Part shown: in pieces, positions 42,301-53,759 of the stretch | How the letters are laid out: the number at the start of each line of letters is the position of its first letter | How positions within the stretch are numbered: the stretch's first letter is position 1 | Assembly (NCBI GenBank): GCA_013076295.1 | Contig: RQOL01000952.1 | Coordinates: forward strand, 1-64,000 | Origin: Sanderia malayensis | Lineage: Eukaryota; Cnidaria; Scyphozoa; Semaeostomeae; Pelagiidae | Direction of reading: 5' to 3' | Length of the DNA stretch: 64,000 nucleotides | Notes under the pieces: generated by a model | Database searches by the model: none | Told to the model about the DNA's origin: nothing | What the model saw: only the letters and a program-made list of their open reading frames with translations | Translations under genes and position numbers: made by a program

Positions 42301-44930
42301 TTGTAAATGTTATTGATTTTTGACAATGGCCTCAATAGCAACAAAAATAAATTATTATAGGCTTGTGTAAAGCTGCAACACAAAAAAGTAAATATTATGT
42401 ATTTAAAGGGTATGGCATTGTTTTGTATAATTTTGTAAATAAGTCAATATGATGAAAGTAAGGTTATGTAATATAAAGTAAATTTTATGAACACCCTTAC
42501 GTTAAACTGTGCTCGTTTCTGTAATGTAAGCAGTTACTAAAACGAAAGAAAGTAAATTGGAATCAAAATTAGTGTTGACATGAATAAACGAATCATAAAA
42601 AGAGGTTCCGAAAACCTGTACGTAATGAAAATTAACTTGTTGAATCCAGTGCAGTTGTTAAGAATTCAACAAATTTGGTTACAGGGTAAATTTGTTAAAA
42701 ACGGCACCATAAATGTTTGTTCACAATATTCCAGATGCATAAAACAAAAATGATGTTTTTATCTGTGGTAAAGAGCAGCTCGCTGCACATAGGTTACATT
42801 TACAAATCATAACGAAAATATCATTTCATAATTATTGAAAGAAGTTTGTAAAAGAGAGGTGTCCGTTATTTGAAAATTGATCAAAGTGGGCCTTTTTTTA
42901 TAAAGTAAAAACAAATAATTAAAGAGGTATAGTGAGAAGGAAAAACTGCAATGAATAAATTCATTTCTTACCGAGCCCTGTGTCTTTCAAAACTATGATA
43001 CGAAACGAAAGATAATATTTATTATAAACTTGAAATAGATATTTAATAAAAATATGATGCCTGAACAACACGTAACCTGTTCTTGCCATGGAATGCATAG
43101 AAAGAAGAGCAAAAATTATTGACATTATTAAGGGAAATAGCGATGAAGAAGTTTTTTAGGTTATAATGATAGCTTGTTAGAAAAAACAGCATTCATAATA
43201 CTTACTCAGCGATAAATAATTCCATATAATTATATCCTATTGATAATTTCGGCAACTAAATTAAATTAGGCAAAATCTAATTGTGCAAATAATTAGAGGC
43301 GGGATTTCTATTGTACTATACAGCTCCCATGATCGGTTTATACGCGTCACGTGTTAGAAAAGGAAATTCCCCTTCGTTTGTGAGATCCCTCCGTCCAGAT
43401 ATTTCCCTCCTATTTTTATAGCCATATAAAGGTAGGAGGTAAAAATTGCATGCGTGTGTGATAATTGTCATGGCATGCCAGTGCCAGCCAAGTGGTAGTT
43501 TGAGGAAAAGCATGGTGAGAATCCAACTGCATCTTCTTACATAATTTCAATCTGAAGAGTATGTATAGGGTATTTTGACTCACTCATCAAAATGTGTTAA
43601 CTCCAGTCTCATTTTCTGAGTTTAGATTGCGAAAATCATTAAAAAGGAACCATACTGGGAATAAATGACCACCGTGACCACTATAATTGGTGCAACTGCA
43701 ACATCACATTCATGAAAGTGAATACCATGCATTGGGTAAGTTATTAAGTGAAGGTTTTGCAACGAAATCATGTAAACATTTATAATTTGTAAAGCATTCT
43801 GAATTATTGAAAATATGATTTAAATATCAAAAATACTGGAACATATAATTTGGAACATTTGGAACATATAAAATAAGAACATTTGGAACATATAATATGA
43901 ACAAATATGTAGTAATGAAACTTTGACCATGCATGAACCAGAAAATGTGAAATGTTTTCAAATTTTGTGTGTGAAAAGTAGATAATGTTAGTCAACATTT
44001 TGTGTTAATGTAAGCAGTTTTAATTTTATGATGGTTTAAAGGTTTCTATTTCTTTCATGCATGGTCAAGAACAGGACATGTGTAAATTACTTCAGAAACT
44101 ATTCATTTACACATGTCCTGCATGATTTTTGCAGCCCTTTGGGTGGGCATGGCCACCATTAATGTTCGTGAAGATTCTTGGGTGGCCTTCCCACCCTTTT
44201 TCTCATGTTTTGCCTTCCTGTGGCCTTTGCCAATTCTGACAAAGGCCTCCTTTAGTAATCTGTGAATACACAATCATGTTATATGTTGTTTTTATTTTGG
44301 TGAAAGGTGGAATATTTGGAAGATATTAATAATAACAACTGAGCTACAAATGCAGAAGGTATACTTACCCTATTTCCTTTGCCGGGAGACTCCTCCCATC
44401 CTTGTTGTGCAAGGAGAACCTCCTTTGGTCACCCAATTCTTCGAATTGGGCAGCACACTCTCTTTTTAAATTGAACATATTTGTATATGTTATTTCCTAG
44501 GGTACAAAGGCAAGCAATTAAAGAGTTGTCCACAAAAGGCATAACAGTTATATACAAATTAAAGATTATGAGTTTTGCACAAATAATGATAAAATATTAA
44601 GTAATTATACATTGATATATAATATATTTGTTATAATTACTTTTGTTTTATCACCAAATGTGACAATCATCATTTTTTTTGGTTCTGGCTTTTTTGTTGC
44701 ACTTGCCATAGCGAACCTTAAAGGAAACAAACAAATGTTGTTTTTCTTTAATAAGGATAGCTGGTATGAGAAAACCAAAATATGTTTACTTGAAGTGGTA
44801 CCAACAGAGAACTTGATTGTCAAATGGAATTTACAAAAAGGAAATTAAATGTAGAATTGAAGAGCCTATTTAACAGGTAATATTGAAAGAAATATGAAAA
44901 AGTATGATTATTAAACTGTGAACAATTAAA
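42301..44930. other. AT-rich non-coding region right of the Helitron coding
   Basis: No gene seen. On the minus strand near 43,400 a TATAAAAATAGG box precedes a moderately GC-rich stretch (CTGGACGGAGGGATCTC; ACACGTGACGCG) about 1.1 kb before the Helitron ATG, and could hold its promoter or 5' end. The palindrome CCCAATTCTTCGAATTGGG (44,435) is a small hairpin. Confidence 0.35.
44072..44120. repeat. 16-bp perfect hairpin
   Basis: CAGGACATGTGTAAAT (44072-44087) inverted at 44105-44120, loop 17 nt. Isolated; no terminal CTAG or target duplication beside it. Confidence 0.6.
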
Positions 44931-44934
44931 AAGC

Positions 44935-45540
44935 AGTAATATTAGTGATTTGATATTTAATTTGATTGAAATGGCAAGTAGTAAAGTATGCATATGCTAG
45001 AAATTTTGAATGTGTAAGTAACATTGACAGAAAGGTACATACAAAAATTTGGAAATGTAAACTGCTAAAGTGGAAATACCGGAAAAAGAATAAGATAATT
45101 CTGATGTAAATGGTAAGTAGTAAGTTATACATATGATTAGTGAAAATATAATAATTGAGACCCTCATTGTGTGAGAAACATTGAAAGAAAAGTAAATACC
45201 AAAATCTGAACAGAAAAAAACAACAGGCAACTGCCAAACTGCAAATACTGGGAAAAGAATAAGATAATTGTGATTTAAATGGTAAGTAGTAAGTTATACA
45301 TATGCTTAGTGAACATAATGAAAATGGAGGCAGAATCTCATGCAAGAAACATTGAAAGAAAAGTACATACCAAAATCTAAACGAAATAAAAGAAAATTAA
45401 CACAGAAAATCAACTGCCAAACTGCAAATACTGGAAAAAGAATTGTGATTTAAATGGTAAGTACTAAGTTATGCATATGTTTGGTGAACATAAAAGTAGT
45501 TGAGAATCTCATTATCTCAGTAGATTACGTACCGAAATCT
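44935..45540. repeat. Four diverged tandem units of about 140-175 bp
   Basis: Marker GGTAAGTAGTAAGTTATACA recurs near 44972, 45113, 45281 and 45455, each followed by GAAACATTGAAAGAAAAGTA and then ACTGCAAATACTGGAAAAAG. Copies differ by small indels and many substitutions, so the array is old. Confidence 0.75.
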
Positions 45541-46786
45541 ATTCCTTAGAATAAACGGAGAACAACTGCGTAGAGAACTATAGGACGACTGGAAAAAGAA
45601 TATTACCAGTAATAAAATACGTGGAAATAGTTTTACATATCGGCATTATTTGTAATGTTTTTCTATTAGTTTGTTAAAGTTAAGAATATTAGTCATGAGT
45701 AAAAAAATTACCTGTTACTTTGGTAGTTGATAAAAGCGATGTGAAAATATTTTTGATGCGTCGTGAACTTAAATTTTGAATATTGATACCATAGCAACAA
45801 AATGAAAATGGCCTCGAACGAGAAATATAGATAACTGAATTCGAGGCCTCCTGAAAAGGTCACAAATGGCATAAATGTTGTCAGTATGAAACTGGAAAAA
45901 CCATGCTAGTGGACTGATAGTCGGCAATATAATAATGATAGTTGTGACAAATGATTGACAACAGAAAATTAACACTTTTTAAGATAACGAAATGTAATGG
46001 TACATGCATCACTCGTACAATATATTCAGGTAAATAGTACATTAATGTTTTAAGATATATAGTTTTTGTTGCAGCTTAAAAAGTTAAAGTGTTCTCCTTT
46101 CAACCCTTGTGTGTTATTTATATTTTATCATCAATCGTGCATTTTCGTCATTCTCTGTGTAATTATCAATAAAGGGTACTGCAAAGTATAGGAATACATT
46201 AACAAAGAGTGTTGACAGGGAAAACAAATACGAACACATATGATTGCCTAGAATAACTTTCGAAATTGTTTGAACATGCTATCCTCTTTCAACCCCACCT
46301 ACAATGGGTTAGCTCGCTACGCTCGCGTGTGGTTGGCGCACTTTGTGCGCCGCATTCACTAACGCTCATGCCCATACATACATACATACATACATACATA
46401 CATACATACATACATACATACATACATACATACATACATACATACATACATACATACATACATGAGGCGGGCGCGGTCGCTTCGCTCCCTCCTCGGAGCC
46501 CGTCAAGTAAAAAAAGCTTAATCTTGTTGGCGCGCTTTGCGCACTGCATTCGCTTCCGCTCATGCCCATACATACATACATACATACATAACTACATACA
46601 TACATACATACCTACATATAAACCTACTATATACCTACTATACAAGCATACTATACCTACTATACCTATTATACAAATATACTATACTTACTATACCTAC
46701 TATACAAACATACTATACCTACTATACCTACTATAAAAACATACTATACCTACTATAAAAACATACTACACATACTATACATACTA

Positions 46787-47867
46787 CTAGCCGGGGGCGC
46801 TCGCATTCGCTCGCTTCCCGGAGGGGGGCAAGTTAAAAAAACTTAATGTAGTTGGCGCACTTCGTGCGCTGCATTCGCTAACACTCATGCCCCTGTCAAC
46901 CCCACGTACAATGGGTTAGCTCGCTGCGCTCGCCTGTGGTTGGCGCACTTCGTGTGCTGCATTCGCTTACACTCATGCCCCTTTCAACCCCACGTACAAT
47001 GGGTTAGCTTGCTGCGCTCGCCTGTGGTTGGCGCACTTCGTGCGCTGCATTCGCCTACGCTCATGCCTCTGCCTACTCCTCTTACAACAGTTTGGCTCGC
47101 TCCGCTCGCCTGATAACCCCTTATAATTTGTTTATTAAAACTTTGACATTGTTTACATTAGGCCTAAGCGTCACAGTATGCCGAAGCAACAATGGCGGTC
47201 GTACAAAAACTAAAACTATCTCACTCAAAAAACAAAACAAAACTATCACCTGTGTTCTCAATTGTGTCCTGTAATTTTCCAGAGGTCTCTCAAACAATTA
47301 GCAAGTCTTTACAAAGATAATTCAGGTCGTAAAACACTTTGAAAGGCGCCCAGTTATCCTTTGTGTTGAAAACAAGAACACGCGTCTTCTCCAAAAGTAC
47401 CTGCTGTTCAACCCGAGGGCTAATTTGCATGGTAGCGAAAAACGCGTGACTGTTCACGTGAAGTTGCGAAAGAGCCAATCAAATTGCAGCAAGAGGCCAA
47501 ACGCATCACGTGAACAGCGAATGCTTTGTTCGAAAATGGATTTCGTGACGCGAATTTGGAAGTTTCGCCAGCATAAACCGTGGTTTATTCGTGATAGCCA
47601 ATTAGGCGAACAAAAACAAAGAATTTCCAAACCTTTTAGTGGAAACTGTTAGCTCTCATATAGATAACTTTTTGGTTCAGCAGGCAAAGAATAACTCACT
47701 CAAAAATAGGGCAGATTGAGGGCCTCAAAAAAAAGCCTTTATGGATACCTCGTTCGCCATTTCGGCCCATTGTTTTGGGGCGTTCGACCTATTGTTTCGG
47801 GTCGACTCTATTGTTTTAGGCAGAGTTTCGCCACCGTCACGTGACATCACAGAATATATATATTAGA
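46787..47867 (-). mobile_element. Complete non-autonomous Helitron (copy E)
   Basis: Plus-strand reading: A|CTAGCCGGGGGCGCTCGC at 46787, ending CAGAATATATATATTAGA (GA at 47866-47867), that is TC...CTAG on the minus strand. Contains three satellite units, the GCCAAACTGTTGTAAGAGGA-type module and the standard 5' module. 1081 bp, no protein. The next element starts at the very next base. Confidence 0.85.
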
Positions 47868-50157
47868 CTAGGGGTCATCACTCGCTTCGCTCGTTCGCCC
47901 CAGTCCCATGCGAATGCAGCGCGCGAAGCACGCTGCATTCGCTCCCGCTCATGCCCATACATACATACATACATACATACATACATACATACATACATAC
48001 CCTACATACATACCCTACATACATACATACCCTACATACATACATACATACATACATGAGCCGGGTTCGGTCGCTTCGCTCCCTCCCCGGAGCCCGTCAA
48101 GTAAGCAATGCTTAATCTGGTTGGCGCGCTTCGCGCGCTGCATTCGCCACTGCTCATGCCCATACATACATACATACATACATACATACTACATATATAC
48201 CCTACAATACATACCTTACAATACATACCCTACATACATACCCTACAAAACATACCCTACAATACATACCTTACAATACATACCCTACTTACATACCCTA
48301 CAAAACATACCCTATAATACATACCCTACATAACATACCCTACTATACTTACCCTACAATACATACCCTACAATACATACCCTACAATACATACCCTACA
48401 ATACAAACCCTACAATACATACCCTACAATACATACCCTACAATACAAACCCTACAATACATACCCTACAATACATACCCTACAATACATACCATACAAT
48501 ACATACCCTACAATACATACCCTACAATACATACCCTACTATACATACCCTACAATACATACCCTACATAACATACCCTACTATACATACTCTAGAATAC
48601 ATACCCTACAATATATACCCTACAATACATACCCTACATAACATACCCTACAATACATACCCTACAATACATACCCTACAAAACATACCCTACAATACAT
48701 ACCCTACAATACATACCCTACAATACATACCCTACAATACATATTACGATGCAACATTTCTAAAGAAAGTAAAGGTGGGAGGTCGAATCTTCCCCCCTGC
48801 CAAGCGACCGCCCCGCGCCCACGCTGCCCCCCTGAAAGCTGTTTCTGAAAGTTGATAGCTTCAGTGTGAAGTTTGAAAAAAAAGGTGCTTTCAAAAATTT
48901 AATCCATCCTGGAAAATTTAAACTCAATCTGTAATAAAAATTATATCAAACTGTAGCTAAGGAAACAGCGAACACGTTGCAAATAGTCTCATCCCTTAAA
49001 TAAGTAGTACTGAATTCTTAGAGACCATTTGGTGGAAGTGGTTTGAATGAAATTTCGGAGCCGTGCAAAAAGCAAAACCTTTGAACACACTTTAGCAAGT
49101 AAAAATAGTATTTACCGTGGCAAATAGTGACCCAGTTGAACTCAAAAAACACCAACATGAAGGTAATATGTTGGGGAGCAATTATCGAAAGTGTTTGGGT
49201 AAAAAATAATCAATTGTGGCAGGCTGAAATTGAATTTTCGCAAATGCAAAAACAACTCGTGTTGCGTGAACAATTGCTCCTTCCCGAGTGAAAAGCAACT
49301 TTGTTGGAAATCGTAAAAAAAAACAAAACAAAAAAACAAAAAAAAACAACACATTATTTTAGTTGTGTTATCAGACAACACTTGTCAAAAATTTAAATGG
49401 GGAAAATCGTGCAAATAGGGCCGGAAAAATTCAAAACTTTGACCATGGCCTAAACGTTGTTAGCATGCCGAAGCAACAATGGCGGTCGCCTACTACAAAA
49501 CCCACAACTATTTCATTCAAAAAACAAAACAAAGCTATCACCTGTGTTCTCTATTGTTTCCTGCAACTCTCCAGGGGTCTTTCAAACAATTAAGAGCTCT
49601 TTACAAAGATAATTCAGCTGGTAAAACACTTTGAAAGGCGCCCACCTCACTTTTTGTGTACAAAACAAAAACACGCGTCTTCTCCAAAAGTACCTGCTGC
49701 CTGCCGAGGGCAAATTTGCATGATAACGAAAAACGCGTCACTGTTCACGTGAAGTTGCAAAAGAGCCAATCAAATTGCAGGAAAAGGCGAAACGCGTCAC
49801 GTGAAGAGCGAACGCTTTCTTCGAAATTGGAGTTGGGGACGCAAATTTGGAAGTTTCGCCAGCGTAAACCGTCGTTTTTTCGTGATAGCACAATTAGTGG
49901 AGCAATTAATGGAATAACTCAAAAATTCTTTTAAAATAGGTTTGCAAAAATAGATAACTTTTGCCTACTCCAGAAACGGAGCCTTTCCATGCAAGTGCGA
50001 ACCTTGTGCGCCCCCATTCAAAAAAGCCTTATTGATCACCGATTCGCCGTTTCCTCCCATTGTTTTGAGGCGTTCGACCTATTGTTTCGGCTCGAATCTA
50101 TTGTTTTGGCCAGAGTTTCGCCACCGTCACGTGACATCACAGAATATATATATTAGA
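47868..50157 (-). mobile_element. Complete non-autonomous Helitron (copy F) with minisatellite
   Basis: CTAGGGGTCATCACTCGCTT at 47868 (3' end; same 3' sequence as copy A and the 35146 element), 5' end AGAATATATATATTAGA|T at 50157. Inside: a CATA microsatellite, a second 3'-type module (GAGCCGGGTTCGG...GCCCGTCAAG), another CATA tract, a 14-15-bp minisatellite, about 600 bp of unique sequence, and the 5' module. 2290 bp. It sits exactly between the terminal A of copy E and T. Confidence 0.85.
48180..48745. repeat. Minisatellite, 14-15-bp unit
   Basis: About 38 imperfect units of TACAATACATACCC with variants (TACATAACATACCC, TACAAAACATACCC). It follows directly on a CATA microsatellite, from which it probably grew. 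It lies inside Helitron copy F. Confidence 0.9.
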
Positions 50158-51079
50158 TACCTACAATACAAACATACTATACTTACTATAAAAACATACT
50201 ATACATACTATGCCTACTATAAAAACATACTATACCTACTATGCCTACTTTAGAAACATACTATACCTACTATACCTACTAAAAAAACATACTATACAAA
50301 CTATACCTACTATACAAACATACAAACACTTTGCGAAAGTTTAAATGAGGAAAATCGTGCAATTAGCGCCTGAAAAATTCATAACTTTGACTTTGTTTTC
50401 ATTGGGCCTAAGCGTTGCAAGCATGCCGAAGCAACGCCTACTACAAAAACAACAACTATTTCAACTTAAAATACAAAATAAAGCTATCACTTGTGTTTCC
50501 TATTGTTTCCTGCAACTCTCCAGGGTCTTTGAAATAAATAGTAGTTTTTTGCAAAGATAATTCGTGTGGTAAAACATTTTGAAAGGCCCCTTGGTGTACA
50601 AAACAAAAACACGTGTCCTCTTCTCCAAAAGTACCTGCTGCAACCGAGGGCGAAAAACGAAAAACGATCGACAACGCACGTGGGTCGGGCGAAAAGAGCC
50701 AATCAAATTGCAGAAAAAGGCGAAACGGGTCACGTGAAGAGCGAACGAATGGAGTTTGCAACGCGAATTTGGAAGTTTCGCCACCGTAAACCGTAATTTT
50801 TTCGTGATAGCACAATTAGCAGAATAATTAGTGGAATAATTCAATAATTTGGGAGAAAATAGAAAAACAAAATCCATTACCCTGGTTAAGATAATAAACT
50901 AAACATTCAGTGTGAAATACATCGCCATATACCCTCAAACAAAAAAGCCTTTGTGATTACACGGTTCCCGTTTCGGCCCATTGTTTTAGGGCGTTCGACC
51001 TATTGTTTCAGGTCGAATCTATTGTTTTTGGCAAGGAAAATGCCTCATCACGTGACTCCGCAGAATATATATATTACAT

Positions 51080-53200
51080 TGCTATCATCAACACAGTCTG
51101 CTTCAGTGCCTAACCTGATATCGAGAGCACCTTTGACCACACTAATCTCATTATTGCACAATCCTTTTTGGCAGGAATATTGTTCCTTGTTGTTAGCACC
51201 ACCCTGCCTCTCTGTACTGCCACAATAAAGCCCGTCCTCTTCCTCAGCAGAGCTAGATAGCATCAATGGCTCTTTACGCAGAACTTCATTGCCATCTCCC
51301 TGCATAACAATTTCATTATTAGAACAAGAAACCTGTCGCAGCCATGTAACCAAGTCCAAAACCATAAATTTTTCAAAGGGCTCCACATATTTAGGCTTTA
51401 AGAAGCAGTTTAAGACTGAGTTAGAAGCTGGAGTATGGCCACATCAAAACGATGACGTCATAGTGTTATAAAAATATCTGATAAATTGAAAACCCAAAAT
51501 ATTGTTCCAAGGGTCTGCAGTGGCTATTAGTATTATTCAATGGCAGCATTTAAGCAACCATAAAGAAGCCATTGAAAATATATGGGGGCATTTCACCACA
51601 AAAGCCATTAACACAATGCTATAAAAACCTTTATAATTATAGGTGCCCCCTGGATCATGTGGATGGAAAAGGGCTATATGTTTGCCATCTGCAGCTGCAA
51701 ATGCCATTTCTGCTCAGTTGCATTTGCTATATCAATCCATTCCTGCTCAGTTCTTGGGATTGAGAAGTATTCCTGCTGAAGAACTTAACAGATCACTTTG
51801 CAGTCTTTTGGAATGAATAAGCCTGTAGTGCTTGCGCTGTCTCTAGATTGATATTGTAAGCTTGGCAGGACTCTCCAGTAGCTAAGAATCTTAATGTGAC
51901 TGCAAGCTTTTCTTCAGCACTAATAGGCTGTCTTATGTTGGTTGACTGCCCTTCATGGGCGTTGTGGGTAGAAACTCATAAGGGGGCACAGTGCAATGAT
52001 TTTCCGACACGGGATGAAGTGAAATCCAATGACGTCATGATGAGCATGCGCAATATATTTAAATTTCCCCGAATTAAAGTGGCCATGCGCGTCAGGGGAG
52101 CACATTCAAAACGTTTGGGGGTGTTGACATACTTGACACCGACTTTCGCATGAACATTTCTTTGGAACGACTGAAAATTACCCTGGCTCAAATCGCCCTA
52201 GAGGATAAACACCCATTAATTGAGAAAGTTCTCAGCGACCAATGAGAAAGGGCATTTTCAGGAAAATGTATTTACGGGGAAAATAAACCCCCTCTACGCC
52301 ATCGCCATCCAATTGAGCATCCAATAGGAAATTTTACAAATTTGGTCCCTCAGATATCGCTGCAAAATGTATTTTTGTGGTTTTTTTTAATCAAATTTTC
52401 TCCAAAGATTATTTTTCCCAGTCGGTCCACATTTTTTCCAAGAGCTACAACACTACTCATAAAATTCAAAATCCACTATCAGTTTAAATTAGGCAGCCAG
52501 TCGAACTTGAATGTTATTTTTTGAGATTCCTGAAGCCAGACTCATTTAAAAACAATTTTTAGGGCAGAAACGACTTTAATATACGTAGTGATTAAATTCC
52601 AATTGTTCTCTCACAATTTTAGGACCACCTTTTTGGACTGACTGGGAAATCATTGGGTGTGTCCCAATGGAAAGCACGGTGGAGTTGGCTTCCACACACA
52701 ACGGGTCATTTGAATCATCATGATTGCCAATTCAAATGAAGTTGATCAAATTGAACAGGGAGACACTTTTTTGACTGGTGGGCCACCATCCTGTATGTTA
52801 AGAAGGCCCTGCAGTTGATTCTTTGCAACTTGAGTTAAAAAACTGCAATTTTCTATCAAAAGTCCGCAAAACTGACTAACAATTAATCAATTTTACGACT
52901 GAGTGAAATAGAAATCTGCAAGATTCCATTTTTTCACCAAAAAGCCGTACGGATCTCAAATTTTCGACATTTTCCGAAAATCCGATGCTTCAGGGGCAAT
53001 TGCCCCCCTGTCCCCCTCCAACGATGCTATGGCTGCCCTTGTACTTGCGGTCGAACTTTAAACAGCCAATTCCTACAGGTATATAGATTCGTGCAAAAAG
53101 TTTGAATAGATTAAAACACAAAGTTAAATTAATTGTGATTGTGGATTATGTCTGGTGGCTTCTCAAATAAAGTTGTTTATGTAGGGATTGTTTATGTAGA
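51080..53200. other. Non-coding, no supported feature
   Basis: Only short frames. A CAATTGCCCCCCTGTCCCCC stretch near 52,995 resembles degraded DNA-transposon termini but has no partner here. Confidence 0.35.
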
Positions 53201-53207
53201 GACCACG

Positions 53208-53740
53208 TTTCAAGTTTTTCCAGAAAAGGGAAAGTAGCATTTTGGCAGAAAATTGTCAAGAAAACAGAATATGTAAATCTATTTGCAGATTTGGGAACTA
53301 CTTTTGCAGCAAGTGAAGAATTAGCGAAAGGATTAGAAAAGTTTGTTTGTGCATTTTACGGGAAAGAAAGATTAGTGTCAGTAAACGATGCAAGAAAGAA
53401 AATATTTTTGGAAAAAATTGAGAATGAGAAAAAGATAAAAGATTTAAGTTTGTTGCCATCTTGTCAATCGAACTTAAGGCTGTACATAGAGCAAGCAAAT
53501 TACGTGGCATTGATTTATAGACAAGCAGATCGCTTAATGATGGATCTAGACGACCCAGTTAATCACAGATGGAATGAAGAGGGATCAGTTGTTTGGAGTC
53601 ATGTATGCTACCCAAATGATGTCGCAACGCTACTGTTGGACAATGCCGATAATGCTAATGAAACCGATGAGACTGATGAAAACGATGAAGACAGTGAAAG
53701 TGACTTCGATGAAGACATTATTAACATTTTTGATGCTTGA
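53208..53740 (+). pseudogene. HEEADSR-family protein, C-terminal fragment
   Basis: The frame runs SSFSRKGKVAFWQKIVKKTE, YVNLFADLGTTFAASEELAK, LEKFVCAFYGKERLVSVNDA, RKKIFLEKIENEKKI, SLLPSCQSNLRLYIEQANYV, HRWNEEGSVVWSHVCYP, then an acidic tail (DENDEDSESDFDEDIINIF) and TGA. This is the C-terminal domain of the same family as the gene at 20.3-25.4 kb (FSGKGK, LPPC, ANYQA, GW), but a clearly different copy. The N-terminal five-sixths is absent. About 177 codons, intact as far as it goes. Confidence 0.65.
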
Positions 53741-53759
53741 TTGTTTCTATTTTCATAAA

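Larger units (their letters stand above)
46266..51078 (-). mobile_element. Outer non-autonomous Helitron carrying two inserted Helitrons (copy D)
   Basis: The 5' end in minus orientation lies at 51078: AGAATATATATATTACA|T, the shared TAATATATATATTCTGCGG box with TG in place of TC. The 5' module (50,330-51,070) is followed by an ACATACTATACCTACTATA-type microsatellite interrupted at 46,786/50,158 by two complete Helitrons, then by a variant 3' module (GAGGCGGGC...GCCCGTCAAG, 46,463-46,512) and satellite units to about 46,266. Order and content equal copy C at 21780-23431. The 3' terminus could not be fixed: no CTAG is found next to A near 46,260. Confidence 0.7.

Noticed and set aside
44072..44120. 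Hairpin considered as a Helitron 3' terminator
   Set aside because: No CTRR or AT junction follows within 15 bases on either strand.
43804..45345. Several hydrophobic frames that look like membrane segments
   Set aside because: Produced by AT-rich repeats at 43.8-45.5 kb; Phe/Tyr/Ile-rich without codon structure.
46266..46758. 156-residue frame at 46.3 kb and similar ones at 47.9-48.3 kb
   Set aside because: Same reason: microsatellite plus Helitron satellite read in frame.
51048..51386. 112-residue minus-strand frame
   Set aside because: Runs over the 5' end of Helitron copy D; no recognisable domain or exon signals.
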